Part shown: piece after piece, positions 1 through 8,192 of the stretch | How positions within the stretch are numbered: position 1 is the stretch's first letter | Layout: each line of letters begins with the position of its first letter | DNA from: Streptomyces luteolifulvus | GTDB lineage: Bacteria > Actinomycetota > Actinomycetes > Streptomycetales > Streptomycetaceae | Direction of reading: 5' to 3' | Assembly: GCF_008806595.1 (NCBI RefSeq) | Contig: NZ_VZRB01000003.1 | Location: 310,001-374,000, forward strand | DNA: 64,000 nucleotides | Position numbers and translations under genes: made by a program | The notes under the pieces: model-generated | Databases searched by the model: none | Told to the model about the DNA's origin: nothing | Seen by the model: only the letters and a program-made list of their open reading frames with translations

Positions 1-363
1 TACGACCTGTCCGCGCAGGACGGCCGGGCCATCGACGGCAGCCTCCTGCCGAGCCACACGCAGCAGAACGAGCTGCGCCGGGCCTGGGACTTCTTCGTCT
101 CCACGCACGACGGCCGGAACCGTGCGAGTGGCCTGCGCGGCTCGCTGTCCGAGACGTATCTGCGGCGCATCGTGGTGCTGCGCCTGGAGCGGGAGGACGC
201 GGCCGGGCCGGGCGGAGTCGTCGAGCGTGTCCAGGTCCGTGCCCGCACGACCAATGTGCGCCCGCCGAAGTGGAGCCGCGAGCAGATCCCGGACGACCCG
301 GTGTATCGCGAGCTGTCGTGGTGGTCGCTCCCGGCGGGCGAGGCCGAGGGGGGCGTACGGTGA
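1..363 (+). CDS. DUF5819 family protein, C-terminal part
   Basis: This gene is cut by the window start; 120 residues and the stop are visible. The readable part is soluble-looking and rich in Arg and Glu. It includes SHTQQNELRRAWDFFVSTHD near the edge and a WSREQIPDDPVYRELSWW segment near the end. I recognise it as the C-terminal half of the actinobacterial DUF5819 family, which usually starts with one membrane helix and is encoded just before an HTTM protein, as here. Its stop overlaps the next gene's GTG start by four bases, so the two are probably co-translated. No biochemical function is known to me; accessory protein to the HTTM partner is an inference from pairing only. Confidence 0.75.
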   Translation, partial: YDLSAQDGRAIDGSLLPSHTQQNELRRAWDFFVSTHDGRNRASGLRGSLSETYLRRIVVLRLEREDAAGPGGVVERVQVRARTTNVRPPKWSREQIPDDPVYRELSWWSLPAGEAEGGVR

Positions 364-1574
364 ACCGCTTCGCCCTGTCGGTCTCGCGCGGTATCGCCCG
401 CGTCACCGAGTCGGCCCTCGGCCCCTACCAGACGGCCGTCATCCGCATCGGCTTCAGCGCGACCTGGCTGCTGTTCCTGTTGCGCGAGCTGCCCCACCGC
501 CAGGAGCTGTACGGCCCCGACGGTCCCTGGAGCTGGGGTCTCGCCGAGCAGCTGATCGCGGACAACGGCGCCTTCACGGTGCTGATGTGGTCGGACGGCC
601 GCGTCTGGTTCGAGACCGTCTACGTGCTCGCGGTCCTGTCGAGCGTGCTGCTGATGCTGGGCTTGCGCACGCGCGCGATGTCCGTGCTGTTCATGCTCGG
701 CGTGCTCTCGCTGCAGAACCGCAGCGTCTTCATAGGGGACGGCGGCGACAACGTCCTGCACCTGATGTCCGTCTATCTGGTGTTCACCCGCTGCGGCCAG
801 GTGTGGTCGCTCGACGCGCGACGGGCACGGCTCGCGCGGCAGGCACACGCGCGTGGGGAGCGCGCGGGGGACCGCGTCGGCCCTGCCCTGTGGGGTGTGC
901 TGGGACTCGGACTGGCCGTGGCGACCCTGGCCGGCTGGCTGTTCGACGGTGACCCTTTCGTGCCGTCCCTTCTGTGGGCGGTGTGGCTCGCACAGGGGCT
1001 GTGGTGGGTCGTCGGGCGCCGGGCGCGGTTCGCCCAGCCGCGGATCATGCTCGATGTGATCGCCAACATCGTCCACAACGGCGCGCTGCTCGTGATCATG
1101 GCCGAGGCCTGTCTGATCTACGCGACGGCGGGCTGGTACAAGATCCAGGGCTCGCGCTGGCAGGACGGCACCGCCGTCTACTACCCGCTGCACCTCGACT
1201 CCTTCTCCCCCTGGCCGGCACTCGCCGACCTGATGTCGTCCAGCGGCGCGATGGTGATGATCGTGACGTACGGGACCGTCATCGTGCAGGTCGCCTTCCC
1301 GTTCACGCTGTTCAACCGGCGGGTCAAGAACGTCCTGCTGGCGGTCATGATCACGGAGCATGCCGTGATCGCGGTGGTGCTCGGGCTGCCGTTCTTCTCG
1401 CTGGCGATGATCACGGCCGACGCGGTCTTCCTGCCGACGTCGTTCCTGCGTCTGCTGGGCGACCGGGCGGCACGCGCGCGGGGACGGCTGAGGGCGGGCG
1501 GGAGCCGTACGAAGCTGCCGGAGCAGCGCGCCCCGGGGGACAGGGAGAACACGCACGTAGGCTTCACGGCATGA
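360..1574 (+). CDS. HTTM-domain integral membrane protein
   Basis: The product is 404 residues and strongly hydrophobic, with several membrane spans. A conserved stretch near residues 255-275 (AEACLIYATAGWYKIQGSRW) and the pattern of helices fit the HTTM domain shared with vitamin K-dependent gamma-carboxylase. The family relation suggests a membrane enzyme, but the substrate is unknown. I chose the GTG at 360 because it overlaps the upstream DUF5819 stop (GTGA) and gives a sensible N-terminus (VNRFALSVSRG). The tail after the last helix is basic. The stop overlaps the methyltransferase ATG downstream, so three genes look like one transcript. Confidence 0.85.
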   Translation: MNRFALSVSRGIARVTESALGPYQTAVIRIGFSATWLLFLLRELPHRQELYGPDGPWSWGLAEQLIADNGAFTVLMWSDGRVWFETVYVLAVLSSVLLMLGLRTRAMSVLFMLGVLSLQNRSVFIGDGGDNVLHLMSVYLVFTRCGQVWSLDARRARLARQAHARGERAGDRVGPALWGVLGLGLAVATLAGWLFDGDPFVPSLLWAVWLAQGLWWVVGRRARFAQPRIMLDVIANIVHNGALLVIMAEACLIYATAGWYKIQGSRWQDGTAVYYPLHLDSFSPWPALADLMSSSGAMVMIVTYGTVIVQVAFPFTLFNRRVKNVLLAVMITEHAVIAVVLGLPFFSLAMITADAVFLPTSFLRLLGDRAARARGRLRAGGSRTKLPEQRAPGDRENTHVGFTA

Positions 1575-2344
1575 CCGACCCCGCCCCCGATCCCGATCCC
1601 GTGAGCGTCTGGCACCGGCTCGCCGGCTCTCGCGTACTGCTCGACGGCTTCCACGCGCTCAAGCACGCGCTGCGCTTCGGGGCCGAGGTCCCGGTGGCGG
1701 TCACCACCGATCGCGCGGCCGCGCTCGCCCTGGCCGGCGCACTGGCCCCGGACGTACGCGACGCGCTGGACGCGCTGCTGGCCGAGGTGCCGGAGTCGAC
1801 GTACACCTCTCTCGTGCCGCGCCCGCATCCCACCGCTGTGGCCGCCCTGGCCGTACGCCCGGAGCGCGCCGCGCATCTGGCGAGGCTGACGCGTCTGCCG
1901 CGCAGCACCCCCGTCGTGGTCCTCGACCACCCGCGCAACCTGGGCAACGCGGGGGCAGTGATCCGGCTGGCCGCCGGCTTCGGGGCGACCGGCGTCGTCA
2001 CGACCGGGATGCTCGACCCCTGGCACTTCACGGTCGTGCGCGGCGGTGCGGGGCTGCACTTCGCGACCGCGGTGGAGCGGCTGGCGGTCGACGAGCTGCC
2101 GCCCGGGCCGCTGTTCGCCCTCGACCCGGAGGGCGAGGACATCCGGGGGCTGAAACTGCCGGACGACGCGCTGCTCGCCTTCGGCTCGGAGCGCAGCGGG
2201 CTGTCCGGGGAACTCCGCGCGCGTGCCGACCACTTGGTGTCGCTGCCGATGCGCCCCCAGGTCTCCAGCTACAACCTCGCGACCAGTGTGGCCATGACGC
2301 TGTACCACTGGAGCGCCACCGGGGGCGCACCGCACGTCCCTTAG
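1571..2344 (+). CDS. TrmH/SpoU-family RNA 2'-O-methyltransferase
   Basis: The 257-residue product carries the SPOUT knot signatures. Motif 1 is [18 protein letters not shown] from about residue 121, with the catalytic-type Asn and Arg. Motif 2 is [12 protein letters not shown], and motif 3 near the C-terminus is [16 protein letters not shown]. The family uses S-adenosylmethionine to methylate a ribose 2'-OH in tRNA or rRNA; the target nucleotide cannot be read from the sequence. The ATG overlaps the HTTM stop (ATGA), which implies translational coupling. The N-terminal 110 residues are a less conserved, probably RNA-binding region. Confidence 0.88.
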   Translation: MTDPAPDPDPVSVWHRLAGSRVLLDGFHALKHALRFGAEVPVAVTTDRAAALALAGALAPDVRDALDALLAEVPESTYTSLVPRPHPTAVAALAVRPERAAHLARLTRLPRSTPVVVLDHPRNLGNAGAVIRLAAGFGATGVVTTGMLDPWHFTVVRGGAGLHFATAVERLAVDELPPGPLFALDPEGEDIRGLKLPDDALLAFGSERSGLSGELRARADHLVSLPMRPQVSSYNLATSVAMTLYHWSATGGAPHVP

Positions 2345-2365
2345 AAGGCGTCAGGAGAGGCCGGT

Positions 2366-2385
2366 GCCGGCCAGTGGTGGCCGGC
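2366..2385. terminator. Hairpin between convergent genes
   Basis: An 8-bp perfect stem (GCCGGCCA / TGGCCGGC) with a GTGG loop lies in the 48-bp gap between the methyltransferase and paaN, which converge here. It could serve both strands. No T tract follows, as is usual for Streptomyces. Confidence 0.55.
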
Positions 2386-2392
2386 GATCCTG

Positions 2393-4084
2393 TCAGGCCT
2401 CCCGGCGGACCTCCACCACGCGGAAGCGGTTCGCCACGAACGCGCCGTCGCACAGGGCCGAGTTGGCCGCCGGGTTGCCGCCCGAGCCGTGGAAGTCGGA
2501 GAAGGCGGCCGTCTGGTTGACGTACACCCCGCCGGTGAGGTTCAGCGACAGCTGGGCCGACTCCTCCAGGCAGACCTCCTGCACGGCCTGCTCGAACTCC
2601 TCGTCGGAGGTGTACGCGCCGACGGTCATCGCGCCCTTCTCGCGGACCGTGCGCCGCAGCAGCTGAAGCGCCTCGGCCGCCGAATCGACGGCCACGGCGA
2701 AGGAGACCGGACCGAAGCACTCGTTCATGTAGGCGGCTTCGTCGTCCGGCTTGGCGCCGTCCAGCTTCACGATCACCGGCGTCCTGACGACCGCGTCCGG
2801 GAACTCCGGGTTGGCGATCTCCCGCGAGGCGAGGGCGACTTCGCCCAGACCGGCCGCCGCCTCCAGACGGGCCTTCACATCGGGATTGACGATGGCGCCC
2901 AGCAGGGCGTTCGCGCGCGCGTCGTCGCCGAGGAGACCGTCCACCGAGCGGGCGAGGTCGGCGACGACCTCGTCGAAGGTCTTGGGGCCCTCGTCGGTGC
3001 GGATGCCGTCGCGGGGGATGAGCAGGTTCTGCGGGGTCGTGCACATCTGGCCGCTGTACAGCGACAGCGAGAACGCCAGGTTGGCGAGCATCCCCTTGTA
3101 GTTGCCGGTCGACTCCACGACCACCGTGTTGACGCCGGCCTTCTCCGTGCAGACCTGCGCCTGGCGGGCGTTGGTCTCCAGCCAGTCGCCGAACGCCGTC
3201 GAGCCCGTGTAGTCGATGATCCGGATCTCGGGACGGGTGGCCAGCGTCTTGGCGATGCCCTCGCCGGGCCGCTCGGCGGCCAGCGCCACCAGGTTCGGGT
3301 CGAAGCCGGCCTCGGTGAGGACCTGGCGCGCGACCTGCACGGTGAGCGCGAGCGGCAGCACCGCGCGCGGGTGGGGCTTGACCAGGACGGCGTTGCCGGT
3401 CGCCAGGGAGGCGAACAGACCCGGGTAGCCGTTCCACGTCGGGAAGGTGTTGCAGCCGATGACCAGCGCGATCCCGCGCGGGACGGCGGTGAACTGCTTG
3501 GTCAGCGCGAGCGGTTCGCGCTTGCCCTGCGGCTTGGTCCACTCGGCCGTGTCGGGTGTGCGGATCTGCTCCACGTACGCGTACGCCACCGCCTCCAGGC
3601 CGCGGTCCTGCGCGTGCGGGCCGCCCGCCTGGAACGCCATCATGAAGGCCTGGCCGCTGGTGTGCATGACCGCGTGCGCGAACTCGTGCGTCCGGTCGCT
3701 GATCCGCTTGAGGATCTCCAGACAGACCACCGCGCGCATCTCCGGGCCCGCGTCGCGCCACGCGCGCTGACCGGCCTTCATGGCCGGCAGCAGCACCTCG
3801 ATGTCCGCGTGCGGGTAGGTCACACCCAGCTCGATGCCGTACGGCGAGGTTTCGGCGCCCGTCCAGTCGTCCGTGCCCGGCTGGCCGAGGTCGAGGCGGG
3901 TGCCCAGGAGGGCGTCGAAGGCGGCCTTGCCCGCCGCCGCGTCCAGGCTGCCGCCCTCGCCGTAGGCCTTGGGATGTTCGGGATGCGGCGACCAGTACGC
4001 GCGTGTGCGGATTGCTTCCAGCGCCTGGTCGAGGGTCGGCCGGTGCTGGGCGATCAGCTGGAGCGCGGTGAGTTCGGCGGCCAT
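2393..4084 (-). CDS. paaN: Phenylacetate degradation protein PaaN (aldehyde dehydrogenase type)
   Basis: The 563-residue protein belongs to the aldehyde dehydrogenase superfamily and matches the stand-alone PaaN type 2 family in length and N-terminus (AYWSPHPEHPKAYGEGG). The catalytic cysteine is likely Cys348 in SGQMCTTPQN, and the NAD-site region includes GCNTFPTWNGYPGLFA. In phenylacetyl-CoA catabolism, PaaN-type dehydrogenases oxidise the ring-opened semialdehyde. There is no fused hydratase domain like that of E. coli PaaZ. It is divergent from paaH across a 160-bp promoter region with a palindromic operator. The paaABCDE oxygenase genes are not in this window. Confidence 0.88.
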   Translation of the reverse strand: MAAELTALQLIAQHRPTLDQALEAIRTRAYWSPHPEHPKAYGEGGSLDAAAGKAAFDALLGTRLDLGQPGTDDWTGAETSPYGIELGVTYPHADIEVLLPAMKAGQRAWRDAGPEMRAVVCLEILKRISDRTHEFAHAVMHTSGQAFMMAFQAGGPHAQDRGLEAVAYAYVEQIRTPDTAEWTKPQGKREPLALTKQFTAVPRGIALVIGCNTFPTWNGYPGLFASLATGNAVLVKPHPRAVLPLALTVQVARQVLTEAGFDPNLVALAAERPGEGIAKTLATRPEIRIIDYTGSTAFGDWLETNARQAQVCTEKAGVNTVVVESTGNYKGMLANLAFSLSLYSGQMCTTPQNLLIPRDGIRTDEGPKTFDEVVADLARSVDGLLGDDARANALLGAIVNPDVKARLEAAAGLGEVALASREIANPEFPDAVVRTPVIVKLDGAKPDDEAAYMNECFGPVSFAVAVDSAAEALQLLRRTVREKGAMTVGAYTSDEEFEQAVQEVCLEESAQLSLNLTGGVYVNQTAAFSDFHGSGGNPAANSALCDGAFVANRFRVVEVRREA

Positions 4085-4174
4085 CGGGGACCAACTCCTC
4101 GTTTCAAGAGCTCTTCCTCGAGCTCATGACCTGGGCAGAAAGATGGGCAGGAACAGCCAGTCAGAGTTAGAGTA

Positions 4175-4188
4175 ACCGAACGATCGGT
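4175..4188. promoter_or_regulatory. Palindromic operator, PaaR-type, in the paaN-paaH promoter
   Basis: The sequence ACCGAACGATCGGT has perfect ACCGA/TCGGT arms around four bases. With flanks it reads AGTA-ACCGAACGATCGGT-C, close to the ACTNACCGNNCGNNCGGTNAGT motif I recall for TetR-family PaaR of Corynebacterium glutamicum. The TetR gene at 5759 sits in the operon this site would control, which suggests autoregulation. A near-identical site is at 6985-6998. Confidence 0.7.
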
Positions 4189-4244
4189 CGGGACAAGGGG
4201 GCCTGCCGCGTCTGTGGAAAACGCCGTGCGGGAGGATCGCGCAC

Positions 4245-5762
4245 ATGACAGCACTCGACCTCAGCAGCCCCGTGGCCGTGGTCGGCACCGGCACCATGGG
4301 CCAGGGCATCGCCCAGGTCGCGCTGGTCGCGGGCCACATCGTGCGGCTGTACGACACCGTCCCCGGCCGCGCTCGGGAAGCGGCCGCCGCGGTCGGTGCC
4401 CGCCTCGACCGGCTCGTCGCGAAGGACCGGCTCTCGGGCGCCGACCGGGACGCTGCGCGCGCCCGCCTGCTGCCCGCCGACCAGCTCGCCGACCTCGCTG
4501 ACTGCGCCCTGGTCGTCGAGGCCGTCCTGGAGCGGCTGGACGTCAAGCAGGAGCTGTTCCGGAAGCTGGAGGACATCGTCGGCGAGGACTGTCTGCTCGC
4601 CACCAACACCTCCTCCCTGTCGGTGACCGCCATCGGCGGCGCCCTGCGCAGTCCCGGGCGGTTCGTGGGCCTGCACTTCTTCAACCCCGCACCGCTGCTG
4701 CCGCTCGTCGAGGTCGTCTCCGGGTTCGCCACCGACGTCACGTCGGCCACGCGCGCGTACGAGACGGCCCGCGCCTGGGGCAAGACACCGGTCGCCTGCG
4801 CCGACACCCCCGGCTTCATCGTCAACCGCATCGCGCGCCCCTTCTACGCCGAGGCCTTCGCGGTCTACGAGGCCCAGGGCGCCGATCCCGCCACCATCGA
4901 CGCGGTGCTGCGCGAGTGCGGCGGCTTCCGGATGGGCGCCTTCGAGCTCACCGATCTCATCGGGCAGGACGTCAACGAGTCCGTCACCCACTCCGTGTGG
5001 CAGTCCTTCTTCCAGGACGTGCGCTTCACGCCGTCCCTCGCCCAGCGGCGCCTGGTCGAGTCGGGCCGCCTCGGCCGCAAGACCGGACAGGGCTGGTACG
5101 ACCACCGGGACGGCGCCGAGCGCCCCGAGCCGCACACCGCCGAGCAGGCACAGCCGCCCGCGTTCGTCGTCGCCGAGGGCGACCTGGGCCCCGCGTCCGA
5201 ACTGCTCGCGCTGATCCGCGAGGCGGGCATCCAGGTGCGCGAGGACGACGAGGACCACGGCACGCGTCTGGTGCTGCCCGGCGGCGGACAGCTGGCCCTC
5301 GCCGACGGCCAGACCTCCGTGGAGTTCCGGGACGTCGTCTACTTCGATCTCGCCCTCGACTACCGCAGGGCCACCCGCATCGCCCTGTCCGCCTCCCAGG
5401 ACACCGCGTCCCGGACCCTCGCCGAGGCCACCGGCCTCTTCCAGGCGCTCGGCAAGCAGGTCAGCGTCATCGGCGACGTCCCCGGCATGATCGTTGCGCG
5501 TACGGTCGCCCGGATCGTCGACCTGGCGCACGACGCCGTCGCCAAGGGCGTCGCCACCCAGGAGGACATCGACACCGCGATGCGCCTGGGCGTGAACTAC
5601 CCGCTCGGTCCCTTCGAGTGGAGCCGTCGGCTCGGCCGCAACTGGGCGTACGCCCTCCTCGACGACCTGCATCTGCGCGACCCCTCGGGGCGCTACGCGC
5701 CGTCCCTCGCGCTGTACCGCCACGCGTACGCCACCGACAAGCGGGAGGGCAGCGCCCCATGA
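4245..5762 (+). CDS. paaH: 3-hydroxyacyl-CoA dehydrogenase, PaaH type
   Basis: The 505-residue product starts with an NAD-binding fold (VGTGTMGQGIAQV from about residue 13). The 3HCDH signature LHFFNPAPLLPLVEVV contains the catalytic-type His144. Two C-terminal 3HCDH helical domains follow (about 190-285 and 400-490). The double C-terminal domain and length match PaaH, which oxidises 3-hydroxyadipyl-CoA in phenylacetate breakdown; 3-hydroxybutyryl-CoA is an alternative substrate. It is divergent from paaN, and its stop overlaps the start of the TetR gene. A DnaA-like element TGTGGAAAA lies 24 bases before the coding region, at 4213-4221. Confidence 0.88.
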   Translation: MTALDLSSPVAVVGTGTMGQGIAQVALVAGHIVRLYDTVPGRAREAAAAVGARLDRLVAKDRLSGADRDAARARLLPADQLADLADCALVVEAVLERLDVKQELFRKLEDIVGEDCLLATNTSSLSVTAIGGALRSPGRFVGLHFFNPAPLLPLVEVVSGFATDVTSATRAYETARAWGKTPVACADTPGFIVNRIARPFYAEAFAVYEAQGADPATIDAVLRECGGFRMGAFELTDLIGQDVNESVTHSVWQSFFQDVRFTPSLAQRRLVESGRLGRKTGQGWYDHRDGAERPEPHTAEQAQPPAFVVAEGDLGPASELLALIREAGIQVREDDEDHGTRLVLPGGGQLALADGQTSVEFRDVVYFDLALDYRRATRIALSASQDTASRTLAEATGLFQALGKQVSVIGDVPGMIVARTVARIVDLAHDAVAKGVATQEDIDTAMRLGVNYPLGPFEWSRRLGRNWAYALLDDLHLRDPSGRYAPSLALYRHAYATDKREGSAP

Positions 5763-6349
5763 CCACCGCCAAGCGCGACACCTACACGCCGGAGACGCTG
5801 CTGTCCGTCGCGGTGCGGGTCTTCAACGAGCGCGGCTACGACGGCACCTCCATGGAGCACCTCTCCAGGGCCGCCGGTATCTCCAAGTCCTCGATCTACC
5901 ACCATGTGGCGGGCAAGGAGGAGCTGCTGCGGAGGGCCGTGAGCCGGGCGCTGGACGGGCTCTTCGGGATCCTCGACGAGGAGCCCGCGCGCGCGGGGCG
6001 TGCCGTCGAGCGGCTCCAGTACGTCGTACGGCGCATGGTCGAGGTGCTCATCGCCGAGCTGCCGTATGTGACGCTGCTGCTGCGGGTGCGCGGGAACACG
6101 GACACCGAGCGATGGGCCCTGGAGCGGCGCCGCGAGTTCGACCACCGGGTCGCCGAGCTGCTGAAGGCCGCGGCCGCCGACGGGGACGTGCGCGGCGATG
6201 TGGAGGTGCGGCTGGCGACGCGCCTGGTGTTCGGGATGATCAACTCCATAGCGGAGTGGTACCGGCCCGACGGGCGGGGCGCGGGGGAGCGCGAGGTCGC
6301 CGACGCCGTGGCCCAGCTGGCCTTCTCGGGGCTGCGCAGGGAGCTCTGA
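5759..6349 (+). CDS. TetR/AcrR-family regulator of the paa region
   Basis: The 196-residue protein has an N-terminal TetR helix-turn-helix (about residues 12-56, with GTSMEHLSRAAGISKSSIYH) and an all-helical ligand domain. The ATG overlaps the paaH stop (ATGA), so it is expressed with paaH. This neighbourhood and the operator at 4175-4188 make it a candidate PaaR-like repressor whose ligand would be a CoA thioester such as phenylacetyl-CoA. That ligand is inferred. The second operator copy before bkdA suggests a wider regulon. It converges on bkdR with a 33-bp gap. Confidence 0.85.
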   Translation: MTTAKRDTYTPETLLSVAVRVFNERGYDGTSMEHLSRAAGISKSSIYHHVAGKEELLRRAVSRALDGLFGILDEEPARAGRAVERLQYVVRRMVEVLIAELPYVTLLLRVRGNTDTERWALERRREFDHRVAELLKAAAADGDVRGDVEVRLATRLVFGMINSIAEWYRPDGRGAGEREVADAVAQLAFSGLRREL

Positions 6350-6382
6350 GCCCCGTACGGAGCGCCGGGAGACGGCGGCGGC

Positions 6383-6883
6383 TCAGCCCTGTGGCTCCAG
6401 GTCCTCCTCCTCGAACACCAGCAGTGTGCGCGTGCTCAGCACCTCCTCGATCGCCTGGAGCCGGGTGAGCACCAGCTCGCGCAGCGCCCTGTTGTCCGGC
6501 GTGTGCACCAGCAGCAGCACGTCGAAGTCGCCGCCCACCAGGGCGATGTGGGACGCGCCGGGAAGCTGTCTGAGCTGTTCGCGCACCGTGCGCCAGGAGT
6601 TCTGGACGATCTTCAGGGTGATGTAGGCCGAGGTGCCGTGGCCGGCGCGTTCGTGATCCACGCGGGCGCCGAAGCCGCGGATCACACCGTCCTCGACGAG
6701 ACGGTTGATCCGCGCGTAGGCGTTGGCGCGCGAGACATGGACCCGTTCGGCGACCGACCGTATCGACGCCCGGCCGTCCGCCTGGAGCATCTGAAGGATG
6801 TCCTGATCGATCGCGTCCAGCGGCCTGGGGGGCGGAAGAGCGGGCCCGCTGTCCGGGCCCTCGGCCATTTGTTCAGGTGCCAT
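6383..6883 (-). CDS. bkdR: BkdR, Lrp/AsnC-family regulator of the bkd cluster
   Basis: The 166-residue protein has an N-terminal winged helix (about 24-70; LDAIDQDILQMLQADGRASI and SRANAYARINRLVEDGVI) followed by a RAM ligand domain. It is divergent from a bkd operon, the arrangement of BkdR in S. coelicolor, which is reported to repress one bkd cluster and presumably senses branched-chain amino acids. I chose the ATG at 6883 (MAPEQMAEG), with GGGGGG just upstream; an ATG five codons later is possible. The intergenic space holds an AT-centred palindrome, paired DnaA boxes and a TetR-type operator. Confidence 0.88.
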   Translation of the reverse strand: MAPEQMAEGPDSGPALPPPRPLDAIDQDILQMLQADGRASIRSVAERVHVSRANAYARINRLVEDGVIRGFGARVDHERAGHGTSAYITLKIVQNSWRTVREQLRQLPGASHIALVGGDFDVLLLVHTPDNRALRELVLTRLQAIEEVLSTRTLLVFEEEDLEPQG

Positions 6884-6913
6884 GTCCCCCCGCCTTCCCG
6901 GCATGGACGTACT

Positions 6914-6928
6914 GCCTCTATATGAGGC
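6914..6928. promoter_or_regulatory. AT-centred inverted repeat near the bkdR start
   Basis: GCCTC-TATAT-GAGGC lies 31 bases before the bkdR ATG. A short palindrome with an A/T centre resembles Lrp-family binding sites, so this is a candidate BkdR autoregulatory site. TATAT could also be part of the bkdR promoter -10 region. Confidence 0.5.
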
Positions 6929-6950
6929 TGTGGAGAACCGTTTGTCCACA
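6929..6950. other. Pair of inverted DnaA boxes between bkdR and bkdA
   Basis: TTGTCCACA at 6942-6950 is the Streptomyces DnaA-box consensus on the + strand. TGTGGAGAA at 6929-6937 is TTCTCCACA on the - strand and also fits (T/C)(T/C)(G/A/C)TCCACA. The pair is separated by four bases. DnaA binding is inferred. Confidence 0.6.
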
Positions 6951-6984
6951 GCCCGAAGGGACCTGTAGCCAAAATGTGCCGGCG

Positions 6985-6998
6985 ACCGAACAATCGGT
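6985..6998. promoter_or_regulatory. Second PaaR-type operator, upstream of bkdA
   Basis: ACCGAACAATCGGT differs from the operator at 4175-4188 in one central base and keeps both five-base arms. It is 61 bases upstream of the bkdA ATG, a position suited to controlling bkdABC by the nearby TetR protein. Confidence 0.65.
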
Positions 6999-7058
6999 AG
7001 GTGAGGCGGGTCACAGGACTGACGCGCCCGTAAGCCGCTCCCACAAGGAGGTGCCGTC

Positions 7059-8192
7059 ATGACGGTCATGGAGCAGCGGGGCGCGTACCGGCCATCGCCG
7101 CCGCCCGCCTGGCAGCCCCGTACCGACCCCGCGCCGCTGCTGCCCGACGCGGCTCCGTACCGCGTCCTCGGCACCGAGGCCGCAGCCAAGGCCGACCCGG
7201 CCCTGCTGCGCCGCCTGTACGCCGAGCTGGTGCGCGGACGCAGGTACAACGCGCAGGCCACCGCCCTCACCAAGCAGGGCCGCCTCGCCGTCTACCCCTC
7301 CAGCACCGGCCAGGAGGCCTGCGAGGTCGCCGCCGCGCTCGTCCTGGAGGACCGTGACTGGCTCTTCCCCAGCTACCGCGACACGCTCGCCGCCGTCGCC
7401 CGCGGCCTCGACCCCGTCCAGGCGCTCACGCTTCTGCGCGGCGACTGGCACACCGGCTACGACCCGCACGAGCACCGCGTGGCCCCCCTGTGCACCCCCC
7501 TCGCCACCCAGCTCCCGCACGCCGTCGGCCTCGCGCACGCAGCCCGCCTCAAGGGCGACGACGTGGTCGCGCTGGCGCTGGTCGGCGACGGAGGCACCAG
7601 CGAGGGCGACTTCCACGAGGCGCTGAACTTCGCCGCCGTCTGGCAGGCGCCGGTCGTCTTCCTGGTCCAGAACAACGGCTTCGCGATCTCCGTCCCGCTC
7701 GCCAAGCAGACCGCGGCCCCGTCGCTGGCCCACAAGGCTGTCGGCTACGGCATGCCCGGCCGCCTGGTCGACGGCAACGACGCCGCCGCGGTGCACGAGG
7801 TCCTCGCCGACGCCGTGCGCCACGCGCGCGCCGGTGGCGGTCCCACGCTGGTCGAGGCGATCACCTACCGCGTCGACGCCCACACCAACGCCGACGACGC
7901 GACCCGCTACCGCGGCGACGCCGAGGTCGAGACCTGGCGCGGACACGACCCGATCGCGCTCCTGGAGCACGAGCTGACCGAGCGCGGCCTCATCGACGAG
8001 GACGGCATCCGGGCGGCGCGGGACGCCGCCGAGACCATGGCCGCCAATCTGCGCGAGCGCATGAACCAGGACCCGGTGCTCGACCCCATGGACCTCTTCG
8101 CTCACGTGTACTCCGAGCCCACAGCGCAACTGCGGGAGCAGGAGGCCCAGTTGCGGGCGGAGCTGGACGCCGAGCAGGAAGAGGCCCACTGA
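7059..8192 (+). CDS. bkdA: Branched-chain 2-oxoacid dehydrogenase E1 alpha subunit
   Basis: This 377-residue E1 alpha protein carries the thiamine-diphosphate motif (LVGDGGTSEGDFHEALNF near residue 175, ending in the paired Asn of VQNNGF). With E1 beta it decarboxylates the 2-oxo acids from Val, Leu and Ile, giving acyl-CoA starters for branched fatty acids and polyketides. A strong ribosome site (AAGGAGGTG, 7045-7053) precedes the ATG. It is first in a three-gene operon and divergent from bkdR. The symbol follows the S. avermitilis bkdABC/bkdFGH naming and was assigned from the shorter E1 alpha of this cluster, so it is tentative. Confidence 0.92.
   Translation: MTVMEQRGAYRPSPPPAWQPRTDPAPLLPDAAPYRVLGTEAAAKADPALLRRLYAELVRGRRYNAQATALTKQGRLAVYPSSTGQEACEVAAALVLEDRDWLFPSYRDTLAAVARGLDPVQALTLLRGDWHTGYDPHEHRVAPLCTPLATQLPHAVGLAHAARLKGDDVVALALVGDGGTSEGDFHEALNFAAVWQAPVVFLVQNNGFAISVPLAKQTAAPSLAHKAVGYGMPGRLVDGNDAAAVHEVLADAVRHARAGGGPTLVEAITYRVDAHTNADDATRYRGDAEVETWRGHDPIALLEHELTERGLIDEDGIRAARDAAETMAANLRERMNQDPVLDPMDLFAHVYSEPTAQLREQEAQLRAELDAEQEEAH

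Noticed and set aside
974..1570. Long open frame upstream of the methyltransferase ATG
   Set aside because: It is a high-GC shadow of the HTTM gene; coding features and the ATGA overlap place the start at 1571.
2028..4094. Long open frame on the - strand overlapping paaN in another frame
   Set aside because: The translation is Arg/Pro/Gly-rich without family features, while the paaN frame has clear aldehyde dehydrogenase motifs.
4213..4221. TGTGGAAAA as a third DnaA box
   Set aside because: On the other strand it reads TTTTCCACA; T at position three is outside the Streptomyces consensus, so it is mentioned only in passing.
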